A stretch of 11,955 nt of DNA from Candidatus Competibacteraceae bacterium. Its GTDB lineage: Bacteria; Pseudomonadota; Gammaproteobacteria; Competibacterales; Competibacteraceae. The stretch is from positions 1-11,955 of the forward strand of contig JAAUQA010000048.1 of assembly GCA_012032855.1 (NCBI GenBank). Direction: 5' to 3'. Position numbers and translations under genes: made by a program. Positions 1-8,832 of the stretch are shown piece by piece. Numbering within the stretch: position 1 is the stretch's first letter; every line of letters begins with the position of its first letter. The notes beneath the pieces are model-generated. The model did no database searches and was not told where the DNA came from. It saw only the letters and a program-made list of their open reading frames with translations.

Positions 1-2
1 GC

Positions 3-80
3 TCCGACATGCCCGGGGATCAGGCCCAGACCGGTGAATCGGGTGAGGCGACCAAGGAAGCGGCCCCGGTCGCCACCTAG
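3..80 (+). other. possible C-terminal tail of a plus-strand gene entering the window
   Basis: A plus-strand frame is open from the window edge to a TAG at 78-80 and encodes an Ala/Glu/Thr-rich tail ending KEAAPVAT. Low-complexity tails like this are common at the ends of real proteins, but 25 codons are too few to identify a family. A minus-strand frame is also open across the same bases, so the reading could be chance. Upstream sequence would settle it. Confidence 0.22.
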
Positions 81-327
81 CACGCTCATTCGCCACATGC
101 CGGCTACCATGCCCGACAGATTCTGCACACCACGTGGGCGGTTCCGATCGGGCCGGCTGCCGCTTGCGAAACGCAGCAACCTGTTGTCGTCCAATCGCTT
201 AGAGTGCGGCGGCCAGACGTTGGAAGTCCCCTTTTTCCCAATCGTCGGCCCCAGGTTGTCGCTCGCGGACAGATTTGGTAACTTGAGGCGCACGGAACGG
301 GTGTTCACTACCCCCTTGTTTGGCCTT
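81..327. other. unassigned stretch beyond the glcB truncation
   Basis: No recognisable gene lies here. One frame on each strand stays open: plus 34-369, and a minus frame from about position 350 to the window edge. Neither has a convincing start or a recognised domain. The sequence begins exactly where malate synthase homology stops, so it was probably brought in by a deletion or insertion. I see no transposase motif, terminal inverted repeat or target duplication. Confidence 0.4.
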
Positions 328-1470
328 CTATGTGCCGCGACCAGCAAAGGACATGATCATGGCATCTAGAAAACCTTCCGGGATTTCATCACCGGATGCC
401 GTCGTCACCGCATCGGTGTACATATGGATGCCGACATTGCGCACCAGTAGCAGACTGCGACCGGGCAACGTGAACATTTGCCCGTCCGGTCCGGTATAGG
501 GTCTGTCCGGATTGAGACTGCGGGTTATTTTATGGTCGCCTTTGCCGAAAGTCGTTTCCAGCGTTCCCTTCATGATGCCGAGCCAGTTCCGATACAGCTG
601 CGTCTTATCCTCGGCATCCACTGCGGTAACCGAGTCCTCACAGTCTTGAATCGTCGTGAGTGCCGCTTCGAGCACGACATCCTTAATCCCGGCGGGATGG
701 ACTTTGCCGATGGGGTGATTACGGTCGAACTGAATTTCGATGTGGAGATTATGGTTGCGTAGCAAAATACCGCTTAGCTCGCCATTGGCTTCGGTAAAGC
801 CCACCAACTGGGAGGGATCAGCTAGGCTGGTCTGCCGCCCATCATTAAGGGTGATCACGAGTTGGCGCCTGCCGTGGGCTTCCGTTAGCGTGAGTTGAAC
901 CACCTCGGCATAACTGCCGACAGCAAGACCGACCGCCTGATCGAGGAATCGCGCAGCCCATTCGACAACCCGTGCGCCGCGTACCGGATTGTAGCCTGTG
1001 CCTTTCTCGGCGCCATTGGTTTCGGGGATGACATCGGTGCCGTACAGCGCGTCGTAGAGACTACCCCAGCGGGCGTTGGCGGCGTTCAGCGCATAACGCG
1101 CGTTATCAATGGGGACGACCAGCTGTGGGCCGGCAAAGGTCGCAATCTCGGGATCGACGTTTTCCGTAGTGATTCGGAAATCATCGCCTTCGGGAACCAG
1201 ATAGCCGATTTCCGTGAGAAAAGCTTTATAGGTTGCGAGATCAATCGGCTGATTCTTGCGGTCCAGATGCCAGGCGTCGATCTTGGCCTGGAGCGCATCG
1301 CGTTTGTCCAGCAATGCCCGATGCTTCGGTTCAAGATCCCGGACGATGGCTTCCAGCGATGCCCAGAATGCGTCCGGATCGATATTGGTGCCCGGCGCAA
1401 TGTCATGGCTCACCAACTCATACAGACACTTCTCAACGGTTAGACCACCGACTCTCACAGGCTCTTTCAT
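328..1470 (-). pseudogene. glcB: malate synthase G, truncated (N-terminal half only)
   Basis: Malate synthase G condenses glyoxylate with acetyl-CoA to give malate in the cytoplasm (glyoxylate shunt, glycolate use). The 380-residue product matches the first half of the family, whose usual length is about 720 residues. Visible hallmarks are GPQLVVP near 114-120, [20 protein letters not shown] near 123-142, the acidic stretch [14 protein letters not shown] near 276-289, and [10 protein letters not shown] near 338-347, whose Arg344 corresponds to the glyoxylate-binding arginine of the E. coli enzyme. Homology continues through [10 protein letters not shown] (362-371), then stops and ends in an unrelated tail (SFAGRGT). 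The C-terminal half, with the catalytic and magnesium-binding Glu and Asp residues and most of the acetyl-CoA site, is absent and was not found in positions 1-327. The residue after RNVG is Ile where the family has His. The ATG at 1470 has only a weak purine-rich site upstream. The product is almost certainly inactive; a misassembly at the junction is the alternative. Confidence 0.88.
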
Positions 1471-1657
1471 CGCTCTTTTCGCTTTTTGGTTGGAAAATAA
1501 GCTAAAAGCTTAGTTGCCATAACCAGTACCGGCAATCGCCTTAGAGCAATTAACAAACACTCGAAGCCCTATCGCTCAGGCGACTCGGTGGATTAAAAAA
1601 TACTTTCCTATAGAATTCAGAGAACATCGATTTGAGAGCGAACGTATAGCAACAATC
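1471..1657. promoter_or_regulatory. divergent intergenic region between glcB and the sensor cluster
   Basis: This gap separates the minus-strand glcB start from the first gene of the plus-strand cluster, so promoters for both directions should lie here. A TATAGA at 1609-1614, about 44 bases before the 1658 start, is a plausible -10 element for the plus strand. No convincing -35 accompanies it, so promoter positions are not assigned firmly. Confidence 0.35.
1498..1512. repeat. short inverted repeat in the glcB leader
   Basis: TAAGCT (1498-1503), three A residues, then AGCTTA (1507-1512) form a perfect six-base inverted repeat 28 bases upstream of the glcB start. It could be a small operator or chance; no factor can be assigned. 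Confidence 0.3.
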
Positions 1658-2437
1658 ATGAATTTCAGAATTGCAGCCACGATTACTTGTGCTGTCGCCT
1701 TTGCGCTTGCACTAACCGTGATGTTGAATTACGTCAAATTCGAACGCACTTTTTCCCATTTGTTGGAATCGCGTTTCGCCTTCGTCGTGCTGGATCTACG
1801 CACTGTCATTCAGACCGGCTTGGATTTGGGCCTCGAATTGTCTGCCATGTCCAACGTCCAGACCATCATCGAACGCGCTGCCGAACGCGATGATCAGATT
1901 CTCTCCATTACTGTCTTCGATGACCAAAAAAACCTCACCTTCGAGCATGGCGAATCGGGCCTAGCTGGAAAAACTATCCCTCCTGACTGGCTGGCTGTAT
2001 CACAGGGCAACGAAGCCTTGGATCATTTCGCGGGCGATCCCGACATCGGCATCGTGGGGATGGCATTGGTCAATAACTTCGGGCACCGCGTCGGCAGCAT
2101 TGTGCTGCGCTATGATGACTCCTTTTACGCACTTGCGTTGCGGCATACGCTACTGGAACTGGTCCACACTGCCGGTGCTATTTTGGCTATTACCGCATTG
2201 ATCGCTGTCGTTTGGGTATGGTTGCTGTTTCACGGCATCAACCGGAGTTTGGCACGGATGCAAACGGCCATTAATCAGTTGCTTAACAACCCCGGCACCG
2301 AGGTGTTTCAGCCGGTAAGCCATTCCGAACTCGAAATGTGTTATGTCGATACGGAAAAGAAAAGCCTTGAAGCATTGAACCAGTTGGCGGCTGCGCAAAA
2401 AGTGCTTGCTCTGGAACAACGCCTTGGGCGTGGTTAG
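1658..2437 (+). CDS. membrane sensor protein with periplasmic domain and HAMP-like region, no output domain
   Basis: The 259-residue protein has one membrane segment at about 5-25, a periplasmic domain at about 30-165, a second segment at about 168-192, and a cytoplasmic HAMP-like helix beginning NRSLARMQTAINQLL near 195. That is the architecture of the sensory half of a chemoreceptor or histidine kinase. It then ends within about 65 residues in a helical tail, with no kinase, cyclase, phosphatase or methyl-accepting domain. It is first in the plus-strand cluster, 78 bases before the sensor-MFS gene, which has the same TM-sensor-TM-HAMP layout. I infer a partner subunit that pairs with the membrane sensors downstream, either the MFS fusion or the SpoIIE phosphatase. 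The ligand is unknown. The ATG at 1658 is preceded only by a weak ribosome binding site. It could instead be a shortened relative of the downstream fusion that lost its output domain. Confidence 0.72.
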   Translation: MNFRIAATITCAVAFALALTVMLNYVKFERTFSHLLESRFAFVVLDLRTVIQTGLDLGLELSAMSNVQTIIERAAERDDQILSITVFDDQKNLTFEHGESGLAGKTIPPDWLAVSQGNEALDHFAGDPDIGIVGMALVNNFGHRVGSIVLRYDDSFYALALRHTLLELVHTAGAILAITALIAVVWVWLLFHGINRSLARMQTAINQLLNNPGTEVFQPVSHSELEMCYVDTEKKSLEALNQLAAAQKVLALEQRLGRG

Positions 2438-2454
2438 ATCAGTCACACAACACT

Positions 2455-2470
2455 CCGGTTGCCGGTTTTT
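2455..2470 (+). terminator. weak hairpin with T-run between sensor genes
   Basis: CCGG, a three-base loop, CCGG and five T residues sit 18 bases after the first sensor gene. The stem is only four base pairs, so at most it is a leaky attenuator, and it may be chance. Confidence 0.18.
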
Positions 2471-2515
2471 CGAATAGTCCCAACCCACCGGCCATTCTGA
2501 GGAGAGCCACACAAC

Positions 2516-4699
2516 ATGACGGTCAGGCGCTTTGACAGACCGCTCACCGGTCTATTACTGATTACCGCCGTACTGGTCATCCTGCCGCTGGCCGGGCTCT
2601 CCGCTTATTCCTTGCGTGCATTTGAACGCGAACTATTACCTGAACTCGACAAGAAGGCGCTGACGGTCGGCATCTTTGTCAACAGCAAGATCGAACGGGC
2701 GTTGGGTTTCGGCATCCCGTTCGACAAACTGGAAGGGATGAGCGATTTTTTCGCTCCCATTCTGGCCACTAACGAGGATATCTCTTATCTGGCCGTGACC
2801 GATCTTGACGGTACTGTGCTCTATCAACAGGCGCTACCGGACGATCTGCGTCAGTCTCTGGGGCCAGCAGCAGCAGAGGCTCAAGGGTTCCCTCGGGGCT
2901 GCCGATACCACAATACACCGACCCGTTGGCGCCGCTTGCCGCTCTGCTGGGTCGGGAGATGATAGAACACAGCACTCAGGCCCGGTTGCTGGGCAGCTTC
3001 CACAATACCGCCTTGCCGATCACACAAGATGAACAACTGGTTGGCGTGCTCCACGTGGGCGCCAATCAGCGGTTTGCCTTGCAGCAGATGCGAGACATTA
3101 TGTTCGATATCGGCATCGTGTTCGTGGTCGCGTTACTAGCCGCTTTTGAACTACTGCTGCTGGTGGTCACGCTGAACTTTTCTGAGCCATTGCGGCGGGT
3201 GCGATTCGTCATGCGCGAGGCCGCTAACGGCAATTTCAATCACCGCTTGGCCATGCGCACCCGCACGCAAATCGGTCACTTGGGAAGACAGCTGGATGCG
3301 CTGATAGAGCGAGTGAACCAAAGCTATACCAGCCTGACCCGACCTGCCTCGGCAACACCGCTGCAGGCACAACACACCCGCGTTTTGAATCATCTGCAAC
3401 ACCGCTTTACCTTTGCCCAAGACGGTGTGCCCAAGGTCTATCGGCAATCCGTGTTGTTGGGAATACGGGCGGCGACTTTTCTGTTCATGTTTGCCGAGGA
3501 AATCGCCCGACCGTTTCTCCCGCTCTATGTCCGTGAGTTCACTACTCCGATCGTCGGCGTGTCCCAGCATGTCTTGATCAGCTTACCGTTATCGGCATTC
3601 ATGCTGGGAGTCGCCTTAACCATGCCCTTCGCCGGGCCCTGGTGCGAGCGGATCGGCTATCGCAAAGCCTTCGTAAGCGGGGCCACATTGGCTAGCGCCG
3701 GTTTGATCGGTACTGGTATTGCGAGCGGCTTCTATGACCTGATTGCTTGGCGGGTCTGTTCTGCTATCGGGTATGCCATCATGTTCGCCGCCTGCCAGGG
3801 CTATGTGGTGGAAAAAACCCAAGCCGATAATCGGGCCCAGGGCGTTGCCGTATTTGTCGGCGGGATCATGGTGGCGGCGATCTGCGGGCCGGCCATCGGC
3901 GGGATGCTTGCTGATCGCATCGGTTACACTTGGACCTTCTTCGTCGGCGCCGCTCTCGCTGCCTGCTCGGCTTGGCTGGCTTATGGCCTGATGCTACCCG
4001 GCGAGCGGCGGCAGCAAGCTCAGTCTCAACGCTCAGGGATCCGGTGGACTAATTTCAGAACGGTCATCAACGAACCCCGGTTCATGGTATTAATGGTATT
4101 CGCCGCGATTCCAGCCAAATTACTGCTCAGCGGTTTTCTGTTTTTTCTGGTGCCCTTGCTGTTAGCCAATCTGGGCTCCAACCAATCTGAAATCGGTCGT
4201 ATCGTGATGACTTACGGACTGGCCGGCGTGCTATTAATGCCCGTTTGCGCGCGGCTTGCCGATCGCTTCAATGCCCACGGTTTCATGGTCGGTAGCGGCG
4301 GAGTCATTGCAGGGGCCGGGATGATTCCGATCGTATTCTTTCCCAACAGCTCGCTGGTGTTGCTGGGGGTCGTCTTGGTTAGGTGTGGGTCAGGCGATGA
4401 GCATTTCCCCCCAGTTGGTGCTGGCTACCCAAGTGTGTCACAAACAGATCGCAGCGCACGGCCAAGGTTCGGTGTTGGGGCTGTATCGATTCATCGAACG
4501 ACTCGGCGGTGCTGCAGGACCGTTTGTGGTGGCGTGGTTCGTCAACCTGTTCGGCTACGTAGGTGCGATGATGGCAACCGGAGTACTCGGGGTGCTGACG
4601 GCAACCGTGTTCAGCGTGCTTTTCTTGATTATGGGCGTAGTTCCCGAGGAAGAAGACCAGGACGAAGAAGATTTTTCTCCAGCGCAGGCGAGCGCATGA
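2516..4699 (+). CDS. sensor-HAMP-MFS transporter fusion (two frameshifts)
   Basis: Read through two single-base indels, this is a 727-residue protein joining a receptor-like N-terminus to a complete major facilitator transporter. Visible parts are a membrane segment at about 11-31, a periplasmic domain at about 35-195 containing YLAVTDLDGTVLY as in Cache/PAS-like sensors, a second segment at about 197-222, a HAMP domain at about 222-270 (EPLRRVRFVM...NGNFNHRL), a linker, and an MFS core from about 315 to 705. The core carries the loop motifs CERIGYRKAF and ADRIGYTWTF; an acidic tail EEEDQDEEDF ends the protein. The frame is lost at about 2885-2887 (a G missing from GGG) and restored at about 4379-4381 (one base extra), so the net length is preserved. 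GAGGAG at 2499-2504 is the ribosome binding site. The stop overlaps the next start (ATGA, 4696-4699), implying translational coupling. The substrate is unknown. Transport gated by periplasmic sensing, or a transporter turned sensor, are both possible. Confidence 0.8.
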
Positions 4700-5716
4700 T
4701 GAACCACCGGTTATGGCCATGCGTCGTATGGATTGTGTTGGCGGCATGGCTGCCCGGACTATGGGCGGAAGAACTGCCGCCTAAATCGGTCGGAGATCGT
4801 TATCGCATTTTCATGATTCTATGGCGCGGCGAGACCGAAGTGGAGGCCGGCTTTCGCGCTTATGTGGAGGAGAACCAGCTTCCCTTTGATTTGATTATCC
4901 GTAACGTTGCCGGTGACCGGCGTCAAATCCCTGTGATGATTGCCGAAGCTAAACGCAGCAAGCCTGACCTCGTTTATACTTGGGCACTTCGGTCACTCTG
5001 AATGTAGTCGGCGAATACGATAAAGCTAATCCTGATCGGCATGTGACCGAGCTGCCGGTATTATTCACTATGGTTTCCGACCCGTTGGGTTCTCGCATTG
5101 TCCCCGAATTTTCTTCTTCCGGACGTAACCTGACCGGCACGACCCATATCGCTCCTCTGGAAGCCCAGATTAAAGCCATTCGCGCTTATCGCCCGTTAAA
5201 CCGGTTAGCGGCGCTTTATAATCCTGCCGAATTGAATTCGCGGCTATTCGTGCGCAATCTCAAACTACTCGCTCAGCAGATGGACTTTGAACTGCTTGAT
5301 CAACCGGTCCCGCTGGACGCGCAGGGCGATCCCATTGCCGATAATCTGGCTGATCTGATTGCCGGCTTGGCGTTGCGTGAACCGCAGTTTCTGTACATGG
5401 GTCCGGACACCTTCATCAGTATCCATCGCCACTTGGTGACGCGCGAAGCCATAAAACAACGGTTGCCGGTTTTTACAGCAACCGAACGTCCCATCCGCGA
5501 CGGCGATGCGCTGTTCGGGTTGGTGACACCTTATTACGCACTGGGCCGTTTTACGGCATTCAAGGCCGAACAGATTCTGCTACACAAAAAGTCGCCCGAC
5601 ACTATGCCGGTGGAAACGCTGAACCGGTTTAACTACGTAGTAAAATGCCGGTAGCCCGCGAATTGGGTATTTTCCCTCCCATGACTATCCTGAACTACGC
5701 GGAAGTCATCGAATGA
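4696..5716 (+). CDS. orphan ABC-type periplasmic substrate-binding protein (two frameshifts)
   Basis: The corrected product is about 340 residues. Residues 1-24 form a signal peptide with likely cleavage after GLWA and no lipobox cysteine, so it should be soluble in the periplasm. The body matches the ABC_sub_bind family (PF04392 type): FTMVSDPLGSRIV followed by SSGRNLTGTTH corresponds to the family's VSDP-G...PGGNiTG signature, and the restored C-terminus reads MPVARELGIFPPMTILNYAEVIE up to the stop at 5714-5716. Two single-base losses break the frame: a G in the run at 4982-4984 and an A in the run at 5642-5645. Both neighbours overlap by ATGA. No ABC permease or ATPase lies nearby, so it is probably a sensing subunit for the membrane receptors of the cluster or a partner of the MFS protein. 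Some family members bind aromatic amino acids, but the ligand here cannot be inferred. Confidence 0.8.
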
Positions 5717-6470
5717 ACATGACGGCATTTATCCAACACTTTCGCATAACGGGCATACTCCGGCGCCGACAGGGGCGGTCGGTTAACGTGCCGTACCAGA
5801 TTCGCTTGCTCACTCTGAATGATTTGGAACCCCTCTGCCGATTGCATCAACGGATACTGAGCGAATTGCCCGATCCTCATCTGCTCAGACCTAACAAGCC
5901 GGAATTTTTTACCCGCCATGTGAAGGACTCGGGCTGTAGTCTTGGCGTTTTTATCGCAGATGACCTGATCGGCTATGCGGTGCTGGGCATGGCATTGGAC
6001 AGCGTCGCCACTTTTGCCGATGATTTAAGCCTGTCAGCTTCCGAGTTGGCGCTAGCGGCACACTTGGATGGAGTCGGTGTGATTCCGGAGTGGCGTGGCA
6101 ATCACCTGCATTGGATGCTGTTATCTTGGCGCATTCGCTTGGCCTGCACTGTCGGCCGCCGACACATGATTGCCACTACCGCACCGGAAAATGTCGTGGT
6201 TTGGAGCAACATATTGACTACCGGATTGCGCGTCAAAGGATTGAAAACAAATACGGTAGTTTTTTACGGTACGTCCTTCATGATGATCTAGCCAAACCCA
6301 GCTGGATCGATTTCGCTACCACGATCCCCATGCCCATCAGCGACATCGTTGGCCAACAGCAGGTGCTGGCCAACGGTTACTGGGGGTACGCGCTTGACTA
6401 TCGAAGCGATAGTGAAACTCATCTGCTCTACGGCAAACCCTTGCAAGATAACCACAATGAGGCGGACTGA
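5713..6470 (+). CDS. GNAT-family N-acetyltransferase-like protein (one frameshift)
   Basis: The corrected product is about 252 residues. Strand beta-1 of a GNAT fold is visible as YQIRLLTLNDLEPLCRLHQ near 28-46. The acetyl-CoA binding motif A appears as DGVGVIPEWRGNHLHWMLLS near 119-138, with Arg128-Gly129-Asn130 at the pyrophosphate loop, and an APENVVVWSN segment near 157-166 is typical of the following helix. A missing A in the run at 6244-6247 shifts the frame. In the restored frame the protein continues GSFLRYVLHDDL and ends at 6470, with no break in codon style. It starts inside the stop of the binding-protein gene (ATGA, 5713-5716). ATG at 5719 and GTG at 5789 are alternative starts, the latter just before the domain. 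It presumably acetylates a small molecule or protein in the cytoplasm. Its place between a binding protein and a phosphatase suggests a role in the same signal pathway, but the acceptor is unknown. Confidence 0.68.
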
Positions 6471-6509
6471 GCCACGGCACCGACCGGCGCGCTGTCGGAG
6501 TGAACGCCC

Positions 6510-8381
6510 TTGAAGCTACGCACCCGCATTACCTTGATGGTCTGTGGTTGTTTTCTCATCGTGGCGTTGGCACTGATGCTGGAAGGTCGATTTCGGGAAT
6601 GGAATGCTGAAAATCGTTATCGCGAAGCATTGGTCACAGGTTACCGTAACGCGTGGTTAGGGATTACCAATTTGGAACTTCAGCGCATGCAAGTCCATGT
6701 CGCCCCGATCAACCGTAACGACTTAGCAATCAGCGCGTTAGCCCAGCGCGACCCGATTCTTTATGCAGACAGCTTGCGCAACAATATCCTGTCCTTGCAG
6801 GACAGTTTAATTCCGCCGCAACTGGAAACCGTCACGGTTCCGCAAACGAGCTTTTTTTACCACAATTCCCAGCGATCTGACCGAGGCTTTGCAGGCCGAA
6901 CATCCGTTGATCCAGCAACGACTGATGGCCGCCGCCCGCCAAGCCTTGCGTCCTCATGCCCTGTCGCCCGCCTTAGTGGCAGCAGCGGTCAAGGCGTTGA
7001 CGCCGATAGTCGGCATGATCAGGCTGCGCGACGACAGTTTCGGTTTAGCCGTGGTTTTCGCCATCCTGTCGCGCAGCGGTCCTTCCGGCATTGATGCGTT
7101 GTATATCGACTTGGACCCGGTGTTGTCACAGTTCGCCGACAGTACCGGCGACCAGGTATTCGTGGTTCAACCTGACGGCAGTTTAGCGCAAGGGTCCGAC
7201 CCGGATCTGTGGCAGGCATTGCAAGCCGGTGCTTCTGCAATCCAAGCTAACGATACAGTCATCGTTCATAGTCAGGGCAAGGTATTCACGCTGGCCCGCC
7301 TGCCGTTACAGGACCCGTTTGAGCAAAACGTGGCGTCGCTGTTCGTCGCCCGCGACATCACCAGTGCGTATTGGCGCCGGTTGTTGCGCGGTGCGCTGTC
7401 CTATGGCGTGGTCGCAGTGGTGTTATCGTTGTTTTTGGCCGGTCTGTACTGGTATTTGCGCTTTTCGTTTCGGCCTCTTAACGCCGTGATCCGGGTGTTA
7501 AACGCACTATCGCGGGGCAATACCCAAGTCGCTGTGACCGATACCGACCGCCGCGATGAAATCGGTCGGCTGGCGGGGACCGTGGAACGGTTTCGGCAAG
7601 CTCAGGAAGCCCGTCAGCAACTAGCTGTTATCCAGCAAGAAATGGATACAGCGACCCGCATCCAGCGCTCAATTCGCCCGGGGCAGTTTCCGCAACGGCC
7701 TGAACTCAGCGTATTTGCCGAGTTGCTCACCGCCCGCGCTGTCGGCGGCGATTTTTTTGACTATTTCGATCTGCCCAATGGGCGCTTCGGCTTTGTCGTC
7801 GCGGATGTCTCGGACAAGGGCATGGGCGCGCCCTGTTCATGGCTGTGGCGCGCACTGTGATCCGGGCCACCGCGCAAATCGTGCCCGAACCGGGCGAATG
7901 CATGGCGCGCGCGAATGATTTTCTCAGTCAGGACAACGACGCCAACATGTTCGTTACGACGTTTTACGGGGTTTTAGATCCCGAGAGCGGAGAGATCGTC
8001 TACGCCAACGGGGGACACCTGCACCCTTATCGAATGACTGCTGACGGTGATTTGGAACCCTTGCAAGGCACGGGCGGTATCGCCTTGGGCGTGATGGACG
8101 GCATGCCTTTCAAACAGAGCACCATTACCCTGGCGGCGGGTGATCGACTGCTGCTTTATACCGATGGCGTGACCGAGGGAATCGATATGAATCAACAGGA
8201 ATACGGCGTCGAACGGTTGGAAGACACGCTGCGCGCCTCCACCGAACAGGACATCGTGCAGTTGACCAAAACCGTGATAGCGAGCGTGATAGACTTTGCC
8301 GGCCAAGAACCTCAGTTCGACGACATCACGGTCATGGCCTTGGCCTACCACGGTGCTGCCGGAGGGAGTGCAGTCTCATGA
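6510..8381 (+). CDS. membrane SpoIIE/RsbU-type serine phosphatase with periplasmic sensor and HAMP (two frameshifts)
   Basis: The corrected 623-residue protein is a PPM/PP2C phosphatase of the SpoIIE/RsbU class, which dephosphorylates STAS-domain antagonists in partner switching. Order of parts: membrane segment at about 6-26, long periplasmic domain at about 27-290, second segment at about 296-318, HAMP at about 319-372, a helical linker with MDTATRIQRSIRP, and phosphatase domain from about 400 to 620. Metal-binding acidic positions are visible in GGDFFDYF (Asp414, Asp417), ADVSDKGMG (Asp432), LYTDGVTEG and FDDITVMAL. An extra T in the seven-T run at 6852-6858 and a missing base at about 7826-7833 split it into three frames; correcting the second gives DKGMGAALFMAVAR, the family consensus. 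TTG at 6510 is chosen because an in-frame stop lies just upstream at 6501 and GGAG at 6497-6500 is well spaced. Its stop overlaps the kinase start (8378-8381), which supports a functional pair. Confidence 0.88.
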
Positions 8382-8815
8382 GCAAGCAACTCGCTATTGG
8401 AAAGATCACAGCGTTGGCGGACCTGGAACAGGTTTCCGCCAAGATGAGGCAGTTTTGTACCGCTCACAATATCGCCCCCGAGCGCATTTTCCATCTTGAT
8501 CTGGCGCTGGACGAATTAATCAGCAATTTTTTTCATCACGGATGTGATCCGGACGGTCCTGATGCCCCCGCAATCGCTATTCACTTCATGGTGCAGGATG
8601 ATCACCTGATCACGGAAGTGAAGGATAACGGCATCGCCTTCAATCCGTTAGAGGCTACACCGCCGGATTTGGATTTGCCGGTGGAAGACAAGCCCATCGG
8701 TGGTCTCGGATTGCATTTAGTCAGCCAGTTTATCGATGAACTGGACTATCAGCGGGCAGACGGGTGGAATTGCCTTACCCTACGCCAGCGGTTAGCTGCT
8801 GATTCCGGAAAATAG
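8378..8815 (+). CDS. RsbW-like ATP-binding serine kinase / anti-sigma regulator
   Basis: The 145-residue protein is a HATPase_c_2 (GHKL) ATPase of the RsbW/SpoIIAB type, about the usual length. The N-box is LALDELISNFFHHG with Glu46 and the magnesium-binding Asn50, the G1 box is VKDNGIAFNP with Asp83 and Gly85, and the G2 box is GGLGLHLVSQF near 108-118, so all ATP-binding elements are present. In this family the protein phosphorylates a STAS antagonist on serine and binds a sigma factor or another target when the antagonist is phosphorylated. It overlaps the phosphatase stop by ATGA and faces the STAS gene 17 bases away. No sigma factor gene lies in the window, so the target may be encoded elsewhere or may not be a sigma factor. 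The frame is intact. Confidence 0.88.
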   Translation: MSKQLAIGKITALADLEQVSAKMRQFCTAHNIAPERIFHLDLALDELISNFFHHGCDPDGPDAPAIAIHFMVQDDHLITEVKDNGIAFNPLEATPPDLDLPVEDKPIGGLGLHLVSQFIDELDYQRADGWNCLTLRQRLAADSGK

Positions 8816-8832
8816 ATTCCACCCTTGGCCGT

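Noticed and set aside
34..369. 111-codon plus-strand open frame at the window start
   Set aside because: Arg/Pro-rich, no domain, no ribosome binding site, overlaps the end of the glcB frame and an equally open minus frame.
895..1443. 182-codon plus-strand open frame
   Set aside because: It lies antisense to glcB, whose frame shows clear malate synthase homology; the plus frame has no recognisable domain.
2926..2928. TTG start for a separate MFS gene
   Set aside because: The frame extends upstream without a stop into the sensor domain and has no ribosome binding site; a one-base deletion at 2885-2887 explains the break better.
4382..4695. Continuation of the MFS frame 1 into the binding-protein gene as one 691-codon protein
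   Set aside because: The Arg/Gly-rich translation here is out-of-frame noise; the MFS C-terminus continues in the next frame to the stop at 4699. The apparent fusion is an artefact of a one-base insertion.
7974..8351. 125-codon minus-strand open frame
   Set aside because: Antisense to the conserved phosphatase domain, with no independent support.
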